From JAGQNT01 sp964426605 (GTDB lineage Bacteria > Patescibacteriota > Saccharimonadia > Saccharimonadales > UBA4665), in contig CAYRQK010000001.1 in assembly GCA_964426605.1 (NCBI GenBank), positions 62,001-126,000 of the forward strand: a DNA stretch of 64,000 nt. The letters are read 5' to 3'. Under the pieces are notes generated by a model that worked only from the letters and a program-made list of their open reading frames with translations, was not told the DNA's origin and searched no databases. Every line of letters starts with the position of its first letter. Position 1 is the stretch's first letter. The translations under genes were made by a program, and so were the position numbers. Shown piece after piece: positions 42,671 to 51,640 of the stretch.

Positions 42671-43489
42671 GTGAAGAAACTACTCAATGGCCGCGATTTA
42701 GCCGACTATATCAAGGAGCGCCAGATCAAACAGGTGCGGGCCTTACGCCAAGCGCACCAGGTTGTGCCCAGGCTGGCCATCATTCGCACCAACCCCGATC
42801 CGATAGTTGATAGCTATATGCGGCTGAAGCAAGGCTATGGCGAGGACATTACCGTCGAGGTTGATGTGCATACTATCGACCAGTCAGAGACTGCGGCACG
42901 TATCGGGCAGCTCAACGATGACCCCGCGGTTCATGGCATCATCGTGCAGATCCCCTTACCTGATCCATCGCAAACCGCCCAAATCCTAGACACTGTCGTC
43001 GTCAACAAGGATGTCGATGGGCTGGCGAGTGGCACGCGGTTTGACGCACCCACGCCGCTGGCCATCAACTGGTTACTAGCTGGTTATAATATCGATTTGC
43101 GCGGCAAAAATTTGACGATTGTCGGTCATGGGCGCCTAGTTGGCAGACCTTTGGAGCGTCTCTGGGAACAGTCGGGGCTACCAGTAATCATTGCTGACAA
43201 GTCGGTCAAGGATCTGGCGGCTGTGACACGCGAAGCCGACGTACTGGTATGTGCCACCGGTGTGTCGGGACTCGTTACGGCAGACATGGTCAAGCCAGAT
43301 GCCGTCATTGTCGATGCGGGCGTCTCTACCGACAGCAATGGCCTGACTGGCGATGTGGCCGCCGAGGTACGCGAGTTGCCCAACATCATTATTACTCCCG
43401 AAAAGGGTGGTGTAGGTCCACTGACGGTCTGTGCCTTATTCGAGAATGTTATCCGCGCCGCTGAGGCGATAGCCAATACCCGAGTATAA
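42671..43489 (+). CDS. folD: Methylenetetrahydrofolate dehydrogenase/cyclohydrolase FolD
   Basis: 272 residues from GTG 42671. Bifunctional NADP enzyme that converts methylene-THF to formyl-THF. Motifs: SYMRLKQ with the catalytic Tyr and Lys, GIIVQIPLPDP, NKDVDGLASG, IVGHGRLVGRPL and TPEKGGVGPLTVC. Complete. Followed 10 bases later by murI. Confidence 0.95.
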   Translation: MKKLLNGRDLADYIKERQIKQVRALRQAHQVVPRLAIIRTNPDPIVDSYMRLKQGYGEDITVEVDVHTIDQSETAARIGQLNDDPAVHGIIVQIPLPDPSQTAQILDTVVVNKDVDGLASGTRFDAPTPLAINWLLAGYNIDLRGKNLTIVGHGRLVGRPLERLWEQSGLPVIIADKSVKDLAAVTREADVLVCATGVSGLVTADMVKPDAVIVDAGVSTDSNGLTGDVAAEVRELPNIIITPEKGGVGPLTVCALFENVIRAAEAIANTRV

Positions 43490-43499
43490 TGATAGCTAT

Positions 43500-44186
43500 A
43501 TGAAAATAGGCGTCTTCGACTCTGGTATTGGCGGACTCAGTGTGGCCAACGCTATTGAGGCTGCAGTTCCGCAGCACGAGGTTGTATTCCGAAATGACTC
43601 AGAAAACGTGCCGTATGGCAGCAAAACACCCGAGCAATTACTTTTGCTAGTGGTACCTATCCTCGAAGATCTAGTCGCCCAGGGGTGTGATCTTATAGTG
43701 GTTGCTTGTAATACTGTGAGTACGACACTCATCAATGAATTGAGGAATAGGTTTAGTGTGCCGCTTATTGCTATCGAGCCAATGGTCAAGCCCGCAGCTG
43801 CGCTCACCAAAACAGGGATTATTGCCGTCTGTGCGACTCCAGCAACGCTCGCAAGTGCACGCTACAATTCCCTGAAGCAAATGTATGCCAGTGGGATCAC
43901 CGTTCTGGAGCCAGATTGTTCGGACTGGGCGCGTATGATCGAATCTAGTGAGGTTGATACTGCCAAGGTCCAGGCAGAAATTACCTCAGTACTCGACGGT
44001 GGTGCGGACGTCATTGTGCTAGGTTGCACGCATTTTCATTGGATTGCCCAGGACATCCGGGAGTTAGCCGGCGACAGAGCTGTTGTTATGCACTCAGAGG
44101 TACCCGTCATAGCCCAGCTGAAGCGTTTGCTGCAGGGGACGGTTAATGTGGAGTCGACGACGTCGACGATACCCGTGTCGGAATAG
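43500..44186 (+). CDS. murI: Glutamate racemase
   Basis: 228 residues. Makes D-glutamate for peptidoglycan. Catalytic Cys residues in VACNTVST and LGCTHFHW; N-terminal FDSGIGGLSV and VPYGSKTPE are family blocks. Slightly short at the C-terminus but complete. Convergent with murD, which adds this D-Glu. Confidence 0.95.
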   Translation: MKIGVFDSGIGGLSVANAIEAAVPQHEVVFRNDSENVPYGSKTPEQLLLLVVPILEDLVAQGCDLIVVACNTVSTTLINELRNRFSVPLIAIEPMVKPAAALTKTGIIAVCATPATLASARYNSLKQMYASGITVLEPDCSDWARMIESSEVDTAKVQAEITSVLDGGADVIVLGCTHFHWIAQDIRELAGDRAVVMHSEVPVIAQLKRLLQGTVNVESTTSTIPVSE

Positions 44187-44198
44187 AGCCCGGCTGAC

Positions 44199-45494
44199 CT
44201 ATGCGAGGTTCCGTACGGCTGCTACGAACTGTGCAGCTCGATCTTTGTAGTTTTGGAAGAGCCCAAAACTTGCGCAGCCGGTCGAAAGTAGGACCACGTC
44301 TCCGGTCTCAGCGTGCTTGCGGCATTTGGCAACTATTCCTGCCATAGAGTCGCCCCCGTTCACGTAGTTAGTGTAGCCCACGGTGTCCAACGCTTTCGCG
44401 ATTGCCGGACCAGTGTCTCCGATGACAACAGCGGTGCGTACATTGTTATCTGCAACCGCCCGGGCTAGTTTGTCGAACGGTACGCCCTTGTCTGATCCAC
44501 CCAATATCACAACCTTTGGCTCCTCGAATGCCTTGATGGCGACAATAGCGGTCTCGGGAGTAGTGCCGAAGCTGTCGTCGTAGTAACGCACGCCGTCGAG
44601 TTCCTGCACGAATTCCAGGCGATGCTCAAGTCCGGTGAAGCTGGTAAGTATTCCACGCATTGCGTCGACATCTTGGTGGACGACCCAGGTCGCCGTAATA
44701 GCCGCGCAGATATTTTGCAGATTGTGTTCACCCAGCAGCCGGATGTCTTTTGTTGCACAGATGGTTTGGCCATCCATGACAATCATATTGTCGTCAATCC
44801 ACGCACCAGGGGTGTGATAGTAGGCTATCTTTTGACCCTCACCAGCGCCAGCCACGAGTGACGAGTTTTCATTCCCGTACATATACATAGCAATATCCTG
44901 GTTCGTTTGATGTTCAAATAGCCGACTCTTTGCCACGATATATTCATTCATGTCAGCGTGCCAGTTCAGGTGCTCGGGTACCACCATCAGGCAGACACCG
45001 ATATGCGGAGAGTGGGCCAGATCAATCAGCTGGAAACTCGATAGCTCGAGGACGACCCAGGAGTCTTCGGTGATTTGCGGCAAAAATGTCATTGGTGCCA
45101 CGCCGATGTTGCCACCCAAGAATACTTGCTTACCAACTGCCTCGAGCATCTTAGCGATCAGTGTACTGGTCGTACCCTTTCCTTTGGTTCCGGTCACGCC
45201 GATGACATTGTGGGTAGGGCAGACGCGCAAAAACTCGTTGATTTGGGTAGTAATCTTGGCTTCCAGGCCAGGATTCTCCAAAAGGATACTGTCCGGGTGT
45301 ATTCCAGCCGTCCGTACGACAATATCAAACCGATCGAGGTTTTGGAGATATGTGTCACCCTGCGCAGTGTTTGCTCCGAGTGGTATCTCTAGGTCCATGT
45401 TTTGGTCGCAAATTGTTACCGCGTGACCTTGCGCAGCAAAATACTCATACGAGCTTTTGCCCTCGGTGTTATAGCCCACGATTGCGACCCGCAT
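44199..45494 (-). CDS. murD: UDP-N-acetylmuramoylalanine-D-glutamate ligase MurD
   Basis: 431 residues. ATP-dependent ligase adding D-Glu to UDP-MurNAc-L-Ala. P-loop GVTGTKGKGTTSTL, ELSSFQL, PEHLNWHADMNEY and YDDSFGTTPETAIVAI are MurD motifs. Near murI, whose product it uses. Complete. Confidence 0.95.
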   Translation of the reverse strand: MRVAIVGYNTEGKSSYEYFAAQGHAVTICDQNMDLEIPLGANTAQGDTYLQNLDRFDIVVRTAGIHPDSILLENPGLEAKITTQINEFLRVCPTHNVIGVTGTKGKGTTSTLIAKMLEAVGKQVFLGGNIGVAPMTFLPQITEDSWVVLELSSFQLIDLAHSPHIGVCLMVVPEHLNWHADMNEYIVAKSRLFEHQTNQDIAMYMYGNENSSLVAGAGEGQKIAYYHTPGAWIDDNMIVMDGQTICATKDIRLLGEHNLQNICAAITATWVVHQDVDAMRGILTSFTGLEHRLEFVQELDGVRYYDDSFGTTPETAIVAIKAFEEPKVVILGGSDKGVPFDKLARAVADNNVRTAVVIGDTGPAIAKALDTVGYTNYVNGGDSMAGIVAKCRKHAETGDVVLLSTGCASFGLFQNYKDRAAQFVAAVRNLA

Positions 45495-45509
45495 AGTCTT
45501 TGCTAGTAC

Positions 45510-45878
45510 CTAAGCGGCCAGAGTCTTTTTGACTAATTCGGCGACCTGACGCGGGGTCATGTCGGCTTTCAGTATCACCGCACTGACGTTCAAATTCTCC
45601 ACGCTATCAGGTATTTCTTGCTCACCCTTGTTGGTTAGCACAATCACCCTAATATCCTTACCCCACGCTGTTTTGCGCATGGCGGCCAGCATCTCATCGC
45701 CGTTCATTTCGGGCATCATCAGGTCCAACAGGATGATGTCTGGCTTCATGTCCTCAATCATCTCCAGGCCCAGCTTGCCATTCTCGGCAGTGTCTACTTC
45801 ATAGCCCTCCGCCTCAAACTTAAAGCGGTACATCTGGGAAATGGCTTGGTCGTCTTCGACAATTGCAACTTTAGGCAT
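45510..45878 (-). CDS. Single-domain response regulator (receiver only)
   Basis: 122 residues, CheY-like: acidic pair VEDDQA, phospho-Asp in ILLDLMMP, Thr in VIVLTNKG and the conserved Lys in VILKADMT. No output domain. Paired with the next receiver gene; the histidine kinase at 51641 is a possible partner. Confidence 0.92.
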   Translation of the reverse strand: MPKVAIVEDDQAISQMYRFKFEAEGYEVDTAENGKLGLEMIEDMKPDIILLDLMMPEMNGDEMLAAMRKTAWGKDIRVIVLTNKGEQEIPDSVENLNVSAVILKADMTPRQVAELVKKTLAA

Positions 45879-45920
45879 AATAACTATTATCCTACGAGAA
45901 TCCTGGTGGTTTTACAAACT

Positions 45921-46295
45921 TTAGTGGGTAACACCAAGCACTTCGCGTACGATATTCACCACTTGTGTGGGTGTGTGGTGTGCTTTTATGACGTATCGAT
46001 CGACGTTCAAAAAACGGAGGCTCATGGGGGCTTCCGTCCTGCTTATGTTGGTCAGCACGATAACGCGCATATCACCACCACCCTCAGTGGCGCGCAGCTT
46101 TTCCAGCATCTCGTCGCCGCCCATCACTGGCATGCGTAGGTCGAGCAGTATCAGTTCTGGCTGGAACTCCTTGACGAGCGCCAGGCCTTCTTTACCGTCT
46201 CGGGCCCGTTGCACCTCAAAACCTTCGGCATCAAGCTTGAAGGCGTACATACTCGCCAGGGCATCGTTGTCTTCGATGATTGCAACTTTAGACAT
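45921..46295 (-). CDS. Single-domain response regulator (receiver only), second copy
   Basis: 124 residues, paralogue of the preceding receiver: IEDNDALASM, ILLDLRMP, VIVLTNIS, VIKAHHTP. Receiver only. Tandem duplication is likely, and a third broken copy lies at 46738-46841. Confidence 0.92.
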   Translation of the reverse strand: MSKVAIIEDNDALASMYAFKLDAEGFEVQRARDGKEGLALVKEFQPELILLDLRMPVMGGDEMLEKLRATEGGGDMRVIVLTNISRTEAPMSLRFLNVDRYVIKAHHTPTQVVNIVREVLGVTH

Positions 46296-46737
46296 AGACT
46301 TAAGGCTTTCTTTGTTCGAGGCACTTTAGTTAATTGACATTCTACACGATAAATGGCGTATGTAAATAGTAGCTTAGGTATATCGCACCGAATCCCTACG
46401 ATATGCTTATCTCTGGTCGCTATGGTCTTTTAAGGGCCCCTGGCCTTTAATGGGTAGCTTCTCATCTCATTCGGGTAGGAAAATGGTTACCTTTGCCCGA
46501 AACTCTACGATAGTTCTTTATAGCGAATCGTCTACGTGCTCGCTGGTCTGGCATCGGGGCTGTCTGGCTTACCAGACTTCAATCGCCGGAAGGTGCTTAA
46601 TCGCATGATTAGCATGGTCGCGTGGTACATCGGTCTGCCAATTAATATGGCTCAGAACCGTATCAGGGTCAGATGGTAGGTGTGTAATCGTGTTATTGCT
46701 GGACACATACTGCACCCAGGATACTGCTTAGCTAACT
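46296..46737. other. Gene-free stretch upstream of the receiver genes
   Basis: No intact gene or convincing RNA seen. A minus-strand frame at about 46566-46720 (WVQYVSSNNTITHLPSDPDT) is bounded by stops and could be gene debris. Together with the broken receiver at 46738 the area looks like decayed coding sequence. Confidence 0.4.
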
Positions 46738-46841
46738 CTAGACAGGTTGGCTATTTACTGCAGTCAACACTTCGGGACCTTCATACTGAAACTTAATTCG
46801 TAGATACCAGCTAGCGCCACATCGTCTTCCACGATTAGCAT
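46738..46841 (-). pseudogene. Remnant of a response-regulator receiver domain
   Basis: From ATG 46841 one frame reads MLIVEDDVALAGIYE, the start of a receiver domain; after a shift the next frame reads KFQYEGPEVLTAVNSQ, which matches KFEAEGYEVDTAENGK of the receiver at 45510, then stops. The phospho-Asp half is missing. Likely a third tandem copy that decayed. Confidence 0.6.
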
Positions 46842-46904
46842 TCTTATTTTGTTTGCTGTAGATATTGACTTCAGTGTGGCGGTAAAATAGAGGGACAGTA
46901 TTAA

Positions 46905-46933
46905 TTGACAAAAATACAAAGTTAGAGTATAAT
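46905..46933 (+). promoter_or_regulatory. Consensus sigma-70 promoter of the ABC exporter
   Basis: TTGACA, exactly 17 bases, TATAAT: a perfect consensus, 83 bases before the permease ATG. Confidence 0.8.
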
Positions 46934-47016
46934 AGCACACAGTTCTTTAGGAGACGGTACCAGGACAGGTGAGAATCGCAGTCGGTGCTGTTTAGAGTGA
47001 GCAGATATCCCCAAAT

Positions 47017-48549
47017 ATGAGTGACAACGAATTTATTTTACAAAACCAACCTGAGCCGCAGTCGTCGACTGTCGCTAGCGAGGGCTTTCTATTTCCTGAG
47101 GAGCCGCACAACCGATTGAAGACCGCGGCCACCGCCGCCGGACTCGGTGTCCTGACGGTTGCATCCGCTGCGGGTATTTATTTTGCCGAGAGAAATGGTG
47201 TCAGCGTACACGACATGTTGGACGGCCAATATGTGCCGCAGCTAAAAGTTTACCCAGGTATAGTTGATGGCTTCGTTGCCACCAATAACGGTCTTCGGAC
47301 GGCGGCACCCGTCGTGGCGATTGCCGGGCTTGCCACTCAACTTAGTTGGTACGCTGCTGGCAGGCGAAGTGAACATACTCGGGCAGTTAACCAACTGGCT
47401 ACCACGGATTATGCCGGTACTGAAGGTATCATGAAATTTGACGCTCACCCCACCATGCTCGACCGTATGCGCCGCCGCTCGGCTGCCGTTGGCATCGGAC
47501 TGATTGCAACCTTTACAGCGGCTATGGCTGGTGGCATGTCTGGCGTGGAGCACGAAATCTCAAATGGTCCACTGCGGCCAGTGACGCGGACGTTCGACAT
47601 GTTGTCGCATGGCCAAGCCAGCCGTGAAATTATCGTGCAGTCGCCCGGTATTACTTTTATGGATGACAGCTGGATTGACCGTAAAAAGATGACCGCGCTC
47701 ACGCAAGATGCTGCCGAAGAAGGTATTTATGTCGTGCCATTTGGCAAAGCCTTACCAAATATTGATGGTCGCTCCGGCTTAATGCTAACGGTGCCTGACC
47801 AGCTTGTCAGTGATGCACCGGCTGGTTGCGACAAGCCGCCAATTATTCTTGATAAGGCCAACTCGACTCCGGTTGGTCACTCGATTGCCATCAATGGGGT
47901 GACCTTTGAAGTGGCGAAGAAAATCAGCGGCACGGCTCAGATGAACCGCGACATTGCCATTGTTGGCGAGGACATAGCAGCTCATTGTATTCGCGGCGAA
48001 TCTCCCGACGACACGCCATATTTTGGCGCCATCGTCAGCGGTGAGCAAAGCCCGGAGCAGGTTGATAAACTACTAGTTGACCACGGTCTGGGTGAGCAGG
48101 CAGTTGCCATTAGCGAAGCACATTTTGATGAAAATAACCGCGACTTTTGGCGCAAAAATGGCACGCCGCTTATTTTGCAGCTGATTGGCTGTGTTGGTGT
48201 GCTTGGTGGGGCGGCCATGATGTCGCTGCGCCGGGGCAAGCTGCTAGCAAATGCCCGCGAGATCGCGGTACTAAGAGGCCAAGGTGTCTCGCCAAAGGAC
48301 CTCAGAAGTGCCGAGACACGTCGCGCCTTCCGCGAGTCGGCTATTTCTACGGTGGTAGCGACACCGTTCATGTACGCGCTGGCTGCTTCGTTTAACGCTG
48401 CCGAGATCGGCCTGAAAGTCGGTGTTGGCTTGCGAGAAATCGCGGCTGGTTATACAGTAACGTTATTAGCCAATATTTTTGGCAGTCGTCGTTCAGCGAA
48501 ATATCTCGAGAAGAATCTCGATGTCGCTGGAGCGGTCAAGAAAGGATAG
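47017..48549 (+). CDS. ABC transporter permease, FtsX-like
   Basis: 510 residues with about six hydrophobic segments, including LGVLTVASAAGIYF, VVAIAGLATQLSWYAAG and the C-terminal LILQLIGCVGVLGGAAMMSL and ESAISTVVATPFMYALAASF. The motif NAREIAVLRGQGVSPKDLRS is the FtsX cytoplasmic loop. A 200-residue extracytoplasmic domain lies between helices 3 and 4. Paired with the next ATPase; substrate unknown. Driven by a consensus promoter. Confidence 0.85.
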   Translation: MSDNEFILQNQPEPQSSTVASEGFLFPEEPHNRLKTAATAAGLGVLTVASAAGIYFAERNGVSVHDMLDGQYVPQLKVYPGIVDGFVATNNGLRTAAPVVAIAGLATQLSWYAAGRRSEHTRAVNQLATTDYAGTEGIMKFDAHPTMLDRMRRRSAAVGIGLIATFTAAMAGGMSGVEHEISNGPLRPVTRTFDMLSHGQASREIIVQSPGITFMDDSWIDRKKMTALTQDAAEEGIYVVPFGKALPNIDGRSGLMLTVPDQLVSDAPAGCDKPPIILDKANSTPVGHSIAINGVTFEVAKKISGTAQMNRDIAIVGEDIAAHCIRGESPDDTPYFGAIVSGEQSPEQVDKLLVDHGLGEQAVAISEAHFDENNRDFWRKNGTPLILQLIGCVGVLGGAAMMSLRRGKLLANAREIAVLRGQGVSPKDLRSAETRRAFRESAISTVVATPFMYALAASFNAAEIGLKVGVGLREIAAGYTVTLLANIFGSRRSAKYLEKNLDVAGAVKKG

Positions 48550-48551
48550 CC

Positions 48552-49295
48552 ATGGTCAAGTCCGAGATACTCGCTCCCCACATGCAGGCCCAAGCCATTC
48601 ACCAGGAACTCAGCGGTGAAGAAATCCTTCACGGCATCGATCTCACCGTCTACGGCGGCCAACTGACCGTGATCAACGGCGAGTCTGGTTCAGGCAAAAC
48701 CACGTTACTCAATGTGTTGTCGGGTCTTGATCGGCCAACCAGTGGCAATGTCGACTTTTATCGCTATCCGCCGTCAGATAATCCAGCAGACAGATTGTCG
48801 TTGACGGGGCTGAGGAAGCGATCATTCGAGACTTGGCGCTCCATCGAGACTGGCATTATATTCCAAGATCCAGGTTTGCTACCGGGCGAGTCTGCCGCCA
48901 GCAACATTACCTTACCCAATCGGCTCAAGCGCATCAAGCTCGACAAACAATGGGTTGGCCAGGTTTGTGCCACGCTTGGTATTGACCGACTGCTCGAACA
49001 GCCCGCCGGCAAATTGTCGGGTGGTCAGGCGCAGCGCGTGGCAATTGCCCGGGCACTGGCGCACCAGCCAGGCGTCTTATTTGCCGATGAGCCAACCGCA
49101 TCACTGGATTCCGACAACACCAAATCGGTGCACGAGATCTTCCGCCGGTTTGCCGACCAAGGCACTAGTATCGTCATGGTCTCGCATGATGCAACTTCGC
49201 TTGAGTATGCCGACCACGTCGTCAACCTCAGGGACGGCTTGGTTGACCACGATACACACCCGAGCTATTCACCCACACACAGCTCTGTCGCATAG
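48552..49295 (+). CDS. ABC transporter ATP-binding protein
   Basis: 247 residues from ATG 48552, two bases after the permease stop. Walker A GESGSGKTT, Q-loop IIFQDPGLLPG, signature LSGGQAQR, Walker B VLFADEPTASLDS, switch His MVSHD. C-terminal tail HPSYSPTHSSVA. Partner of the preceding permease. Confidence 0.93.
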   Translation: MVKSEILAPHMQAQAIHQELSGEEILHGIDLTVYGGQLTVINGESGSGKTTLLNVLSGLDRPTSGNVDFYRYPPSDNPADRLSLTGLRKRSFETWRSIETGIIFQDPGLLPGESAASNITLPNRLKRIKLDKQWVGQVCATLGIDRLLEQPAGKLSGGQAQRVAIARALAHQPGVLFADEPTASLDSDNTKSVHEIFRRFADQGTSIVMVSHDATSLEYADHVVNLRDGLVDHDTHPSYSPTHSSVA

Positions 49296-49356
49296 GCGGC
49301 CGGTTATTTCTCAGGAGACAAACTCTGTGCTTTAATAAAGGAAACTCCCAAGAGAT

Positions 49357-50133
49357 ATGACTACAAGTAATAAAAACAAATTACCACCGATTGTGCTAAT
49401 TCACGGTGCCTGGCATGGCGCCTGGTGCTGGGATGATTGGGTTCAGGAACTCCGTCAGTCTGGTTATCCTGAGGTTGTCGCCGTGGAGCTACGCGGCCAT
49501 GGCTATAAAGAGGGCTCATTCAAGAGAGCCAGCCTCGACAATTATGTTGAGGACGTGCGGTTAATTATCGACAACCTAGAACAGACGCCAATCCTTATTG
49601 GTCATTCGCTAGGCTGCACCATTATTGAGCGGCTTTGTGTACAGCAGAGGTTTCTGGCGGTTGTGCTGCTGGCACCGATACCTGATACACGGTCTTTTCG
49701 ACGCGTTTTTTTGCGGCAAGTATTGCAGCATCCGATCATAGCGTTTCGCTCGTTAGTGTCCCGTAGTATGCAGCCATGGGTCACTAGCCGCAGTAGTCCT
49801 CGCTTGTTTTTCGGGTCAAAGATGCCGCTAACGCGGGCAAGAGCCTATGTTAGCCGCATGCAGGGTGAGTCTTTCCGGCTATTTATTGTTGATTTGCTCC
49901 GCTTACGACAGCCTATGAATACCCTCGCACGGAAGCTGATAGTTGCCGCAGAACAGGATAAGTTCTTTCCGCTCGGTGTGCAGAAGGCATTGGCTAATCG
50001 TCTCGGCGCTACATTTATGGTTGCCAAAGACTCTGGGCATGACATTATGCTCGACGTTTCCGGCCGCCTAACTGTTCGGGTAGTCATTGACTGGCTCAAT
50101 GATCCGCGAGCTGACAGGGCTAGCCAATCGTAG
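49357..50133 (+). CDS. Alpha/beta hydrolase
   Basis: 258 residues. Oxyanion region VLIHGAWHGAWCWDDW, nucleophile elbow GHSLGC, late acid near AAEQDKFFP and His in DSGHDIMLD complete a catalytic triad. Resembles esterase/lactonase-type hydrolases; substrate unknown. Follows the ABC exporter, same strand, 61 bases apart. Confidence 0.88.
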   Translation: MTTSNKNKLPPIVLIHGAWHGAWCWDDWVQELRQSGYPEVVAVELRGHGYKEGSFKRASLDNYVEDVRLIIDNLEQTPILIGHSLGCTIIERLCVQQRFLAVVLLAPIPDTRSFRRVFLRQVLQHPIIAFRSLVSRSMQPWVTSRSSPRLFFGSKMPLTRARAYVSRMQGESFRLFIVDLLRLRQPMNTLARKLIVAAEQDKFFPLGVQKALANRLGATFMVAKDSGHDIMLDVSGRLTVRVVIDWLNDPRADRASQS

Positions 50134-50140
50134 AAACTAC

Positions 50141-50169
50141 TTGTCAAATATCGCACGATGTGGTATAAA
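50141..50169 (+). promoter_or_regulatory. Putative promoter of the 50258 gene
   Basis: TTGTCA, 17 bases ending in TGTGG, TATAAA. The TGTGG before the -10 box recurs in the promoter at 53941. Confidence 0.6.
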
Positions 50170-50257
50170 TAAACAGTACATTAGAAGCCTAGACGACGCG
50201 ATCAGATCCATTTTATGGGCAGATTGTGTCGTTTATTTTTTGACCAAGAAAGATTAT

Positions 50258-51595
50258 ATGGCATACGAAGAAATTGCTCCTATGATGATACCTGTTGAGC
50301 AGGCAAACCGGTTGACTGACGAGTTCGAGCCGACCATTAGCGGTATGCTCGTCAAGCTAGCCGCGGCTGCCGAGATCGAACAGCTTCAGAGTGTTGGTAT
50401 TGACGCCAGCTTGCTGGACGTAGCACCGACCCACAGCCTGCCTACTAAGACACAGCTACAAGTCGACGCACAGTCTCACGCCCTTGGGCAGCTAGGCAAA
50501 ACCGAGGCTTTCACTACCTTGTTTGATGGGCGCGTACACTCGGCTGGAGCAAAATGGGCAAAGCTGAGCAAGCGAGCGATTGCACTATGGGCGTTGAAGC
50601 AATCTGGTAATGACTTGCCTCATGAAATCGCACCGGATATTGATCCGGCCGTATATGACGAAACGTTGTTTGACGGTAAGTCTGCACACGATGTGTTAGT
50701 AGCCAAACACCCAAAATCTGCCGCAGAAGTAACTGAGCGCTACCGCGTGATTACCACTTCGTTGCTCGAAGATGATCCGTATACGGGGGAGGAGCGAGAT
50801 TCCGACTATCTACGTTTTATTGATAAGCATGGTTTTGCCTATTTAGACTCACGTGAATTCTTGGCGGGAGTACTCGATAGTCGTGCGGTTGACACACGGG
50901 CACTTGCTGCCAGCCAATTGGCGCTGCAACATGTGCTTGCGTCACCCGAGCTAGCGGATCGTCCGCTTGTAACGGCCAGTCTGGCTTGTGGTGCTGCCGC
51001 GCCCATGTTTGAGCTGAATCAGTTGTTTGCAGATAATAATCTCAAAGTAGAGCGGAATATACTGGTTGATAACGATCCGATGGCGCTTGCCAGTGCCGTT
51101 GCGCTCGGCCGTGCATATGATATGTCAGAGAAAGTTGATGTTCGTCTTGAGGACATCGTCGGACAAGAGTTGACCAATTACATTGAGCCGCACAGTGTTG
51201 ATATCGTTGATATTTTGGGCATTGTTGATTACTTACCAACATCAGTCCTAGGGTATCGAGCAGCCGAGAACTTCATTGGCAAAATAGCGAATATTATGAG
51301 CCCAGGAGGCATCATAGTTGCTGGTAATGCGCTGAAGAGTCGTCCGCATCAAGCATTTTTTGAGCGAGTTTGGCCAACCCTCCAGCAGCGCGATCCAATT
51401 GAGATGGTAGGCATTATCGAGAAGGCTGGTTATCAACGAGAGGATATTAAAGTCAGAATTCCGCAGCGCGAAGGCGTGTATGGCGTGTATGGTATCACTG
51501 TTCCCGAGAGTGGCCTTCCGGAGTACCGCGAGTCTCGATTACAACTTGCCGCTAAGAAGATGCTGACCGTAGCCAGCAAGTTCAACAAGTACTAG
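50258..51595 (+). CDS. Large protein with SAM-methyltransferase-like C-terminal domain, unknown
   Basis: 445 residues from ATG 50258, chosen because the promoter lies within the longer open frame. An N-terminal helical part (about 1-210) precedes a Rossmann-like domain (about 240-400): TASLACGAAAPMFELNQLF, ILVDNDPMALASAVALG, VDIVDILGIVDYLP and IANIMSPGGIIVAGNAL follow methyltransferase motifs I, II, IV and V. The substrate is unknown. Followed 45 bases later by a histidine kinase on the same strand. Confidence 0.7.
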   Translation: MAYEEIAPMMIPVEQANRLTDEFEPTISGMLVKLAAAAEIEQLQSVGIDASLLDVAPTHSLPTKTQLQVDAQSHALGQLGKTEAFTTLFDGRVHSAGAKWAKLSKRAIALWALKQSGNDLPHEIAPDIDPAVYDETLFDGKSAHDVLVAKHPKSAAEVTERYRVITTSLLEDDPYTGEERDSDYLRFIDKHGFAYLDSREFLAGVLDSRAVDTRALAASQLALQHVLASPELADRPLVTASLACGAAAPMFELNQLFADNNLKVERNILVDNDPMALASAVALGRAYDMSEKVDVRLEDIVGQELTNYIEPHSVDIVDILGIVDYLPTSVLGYRAAENFIGKIANIMSPGGIIVAGNALKSRPHQAFFERVWPTLQQRDPIEMVGIIEKAGYQREDIKVRIPQREGVYGVYGITVPESGLPEYRESRLQLAAKKMLTVASKFNKY

Positions 51596-51640
51596 GTGAT
51601 CAAGATGTACTGCTCGGCAATTTATTGCTAGAGTAGTTGC

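Noticed and set aside
46566..46720. Minus-strand fragment WVQYVSSNNTITHLPSDPDT as a gene
   Set aside because: It has no start codon or ribosome site and is bounded by stops; at most it is gene debris.
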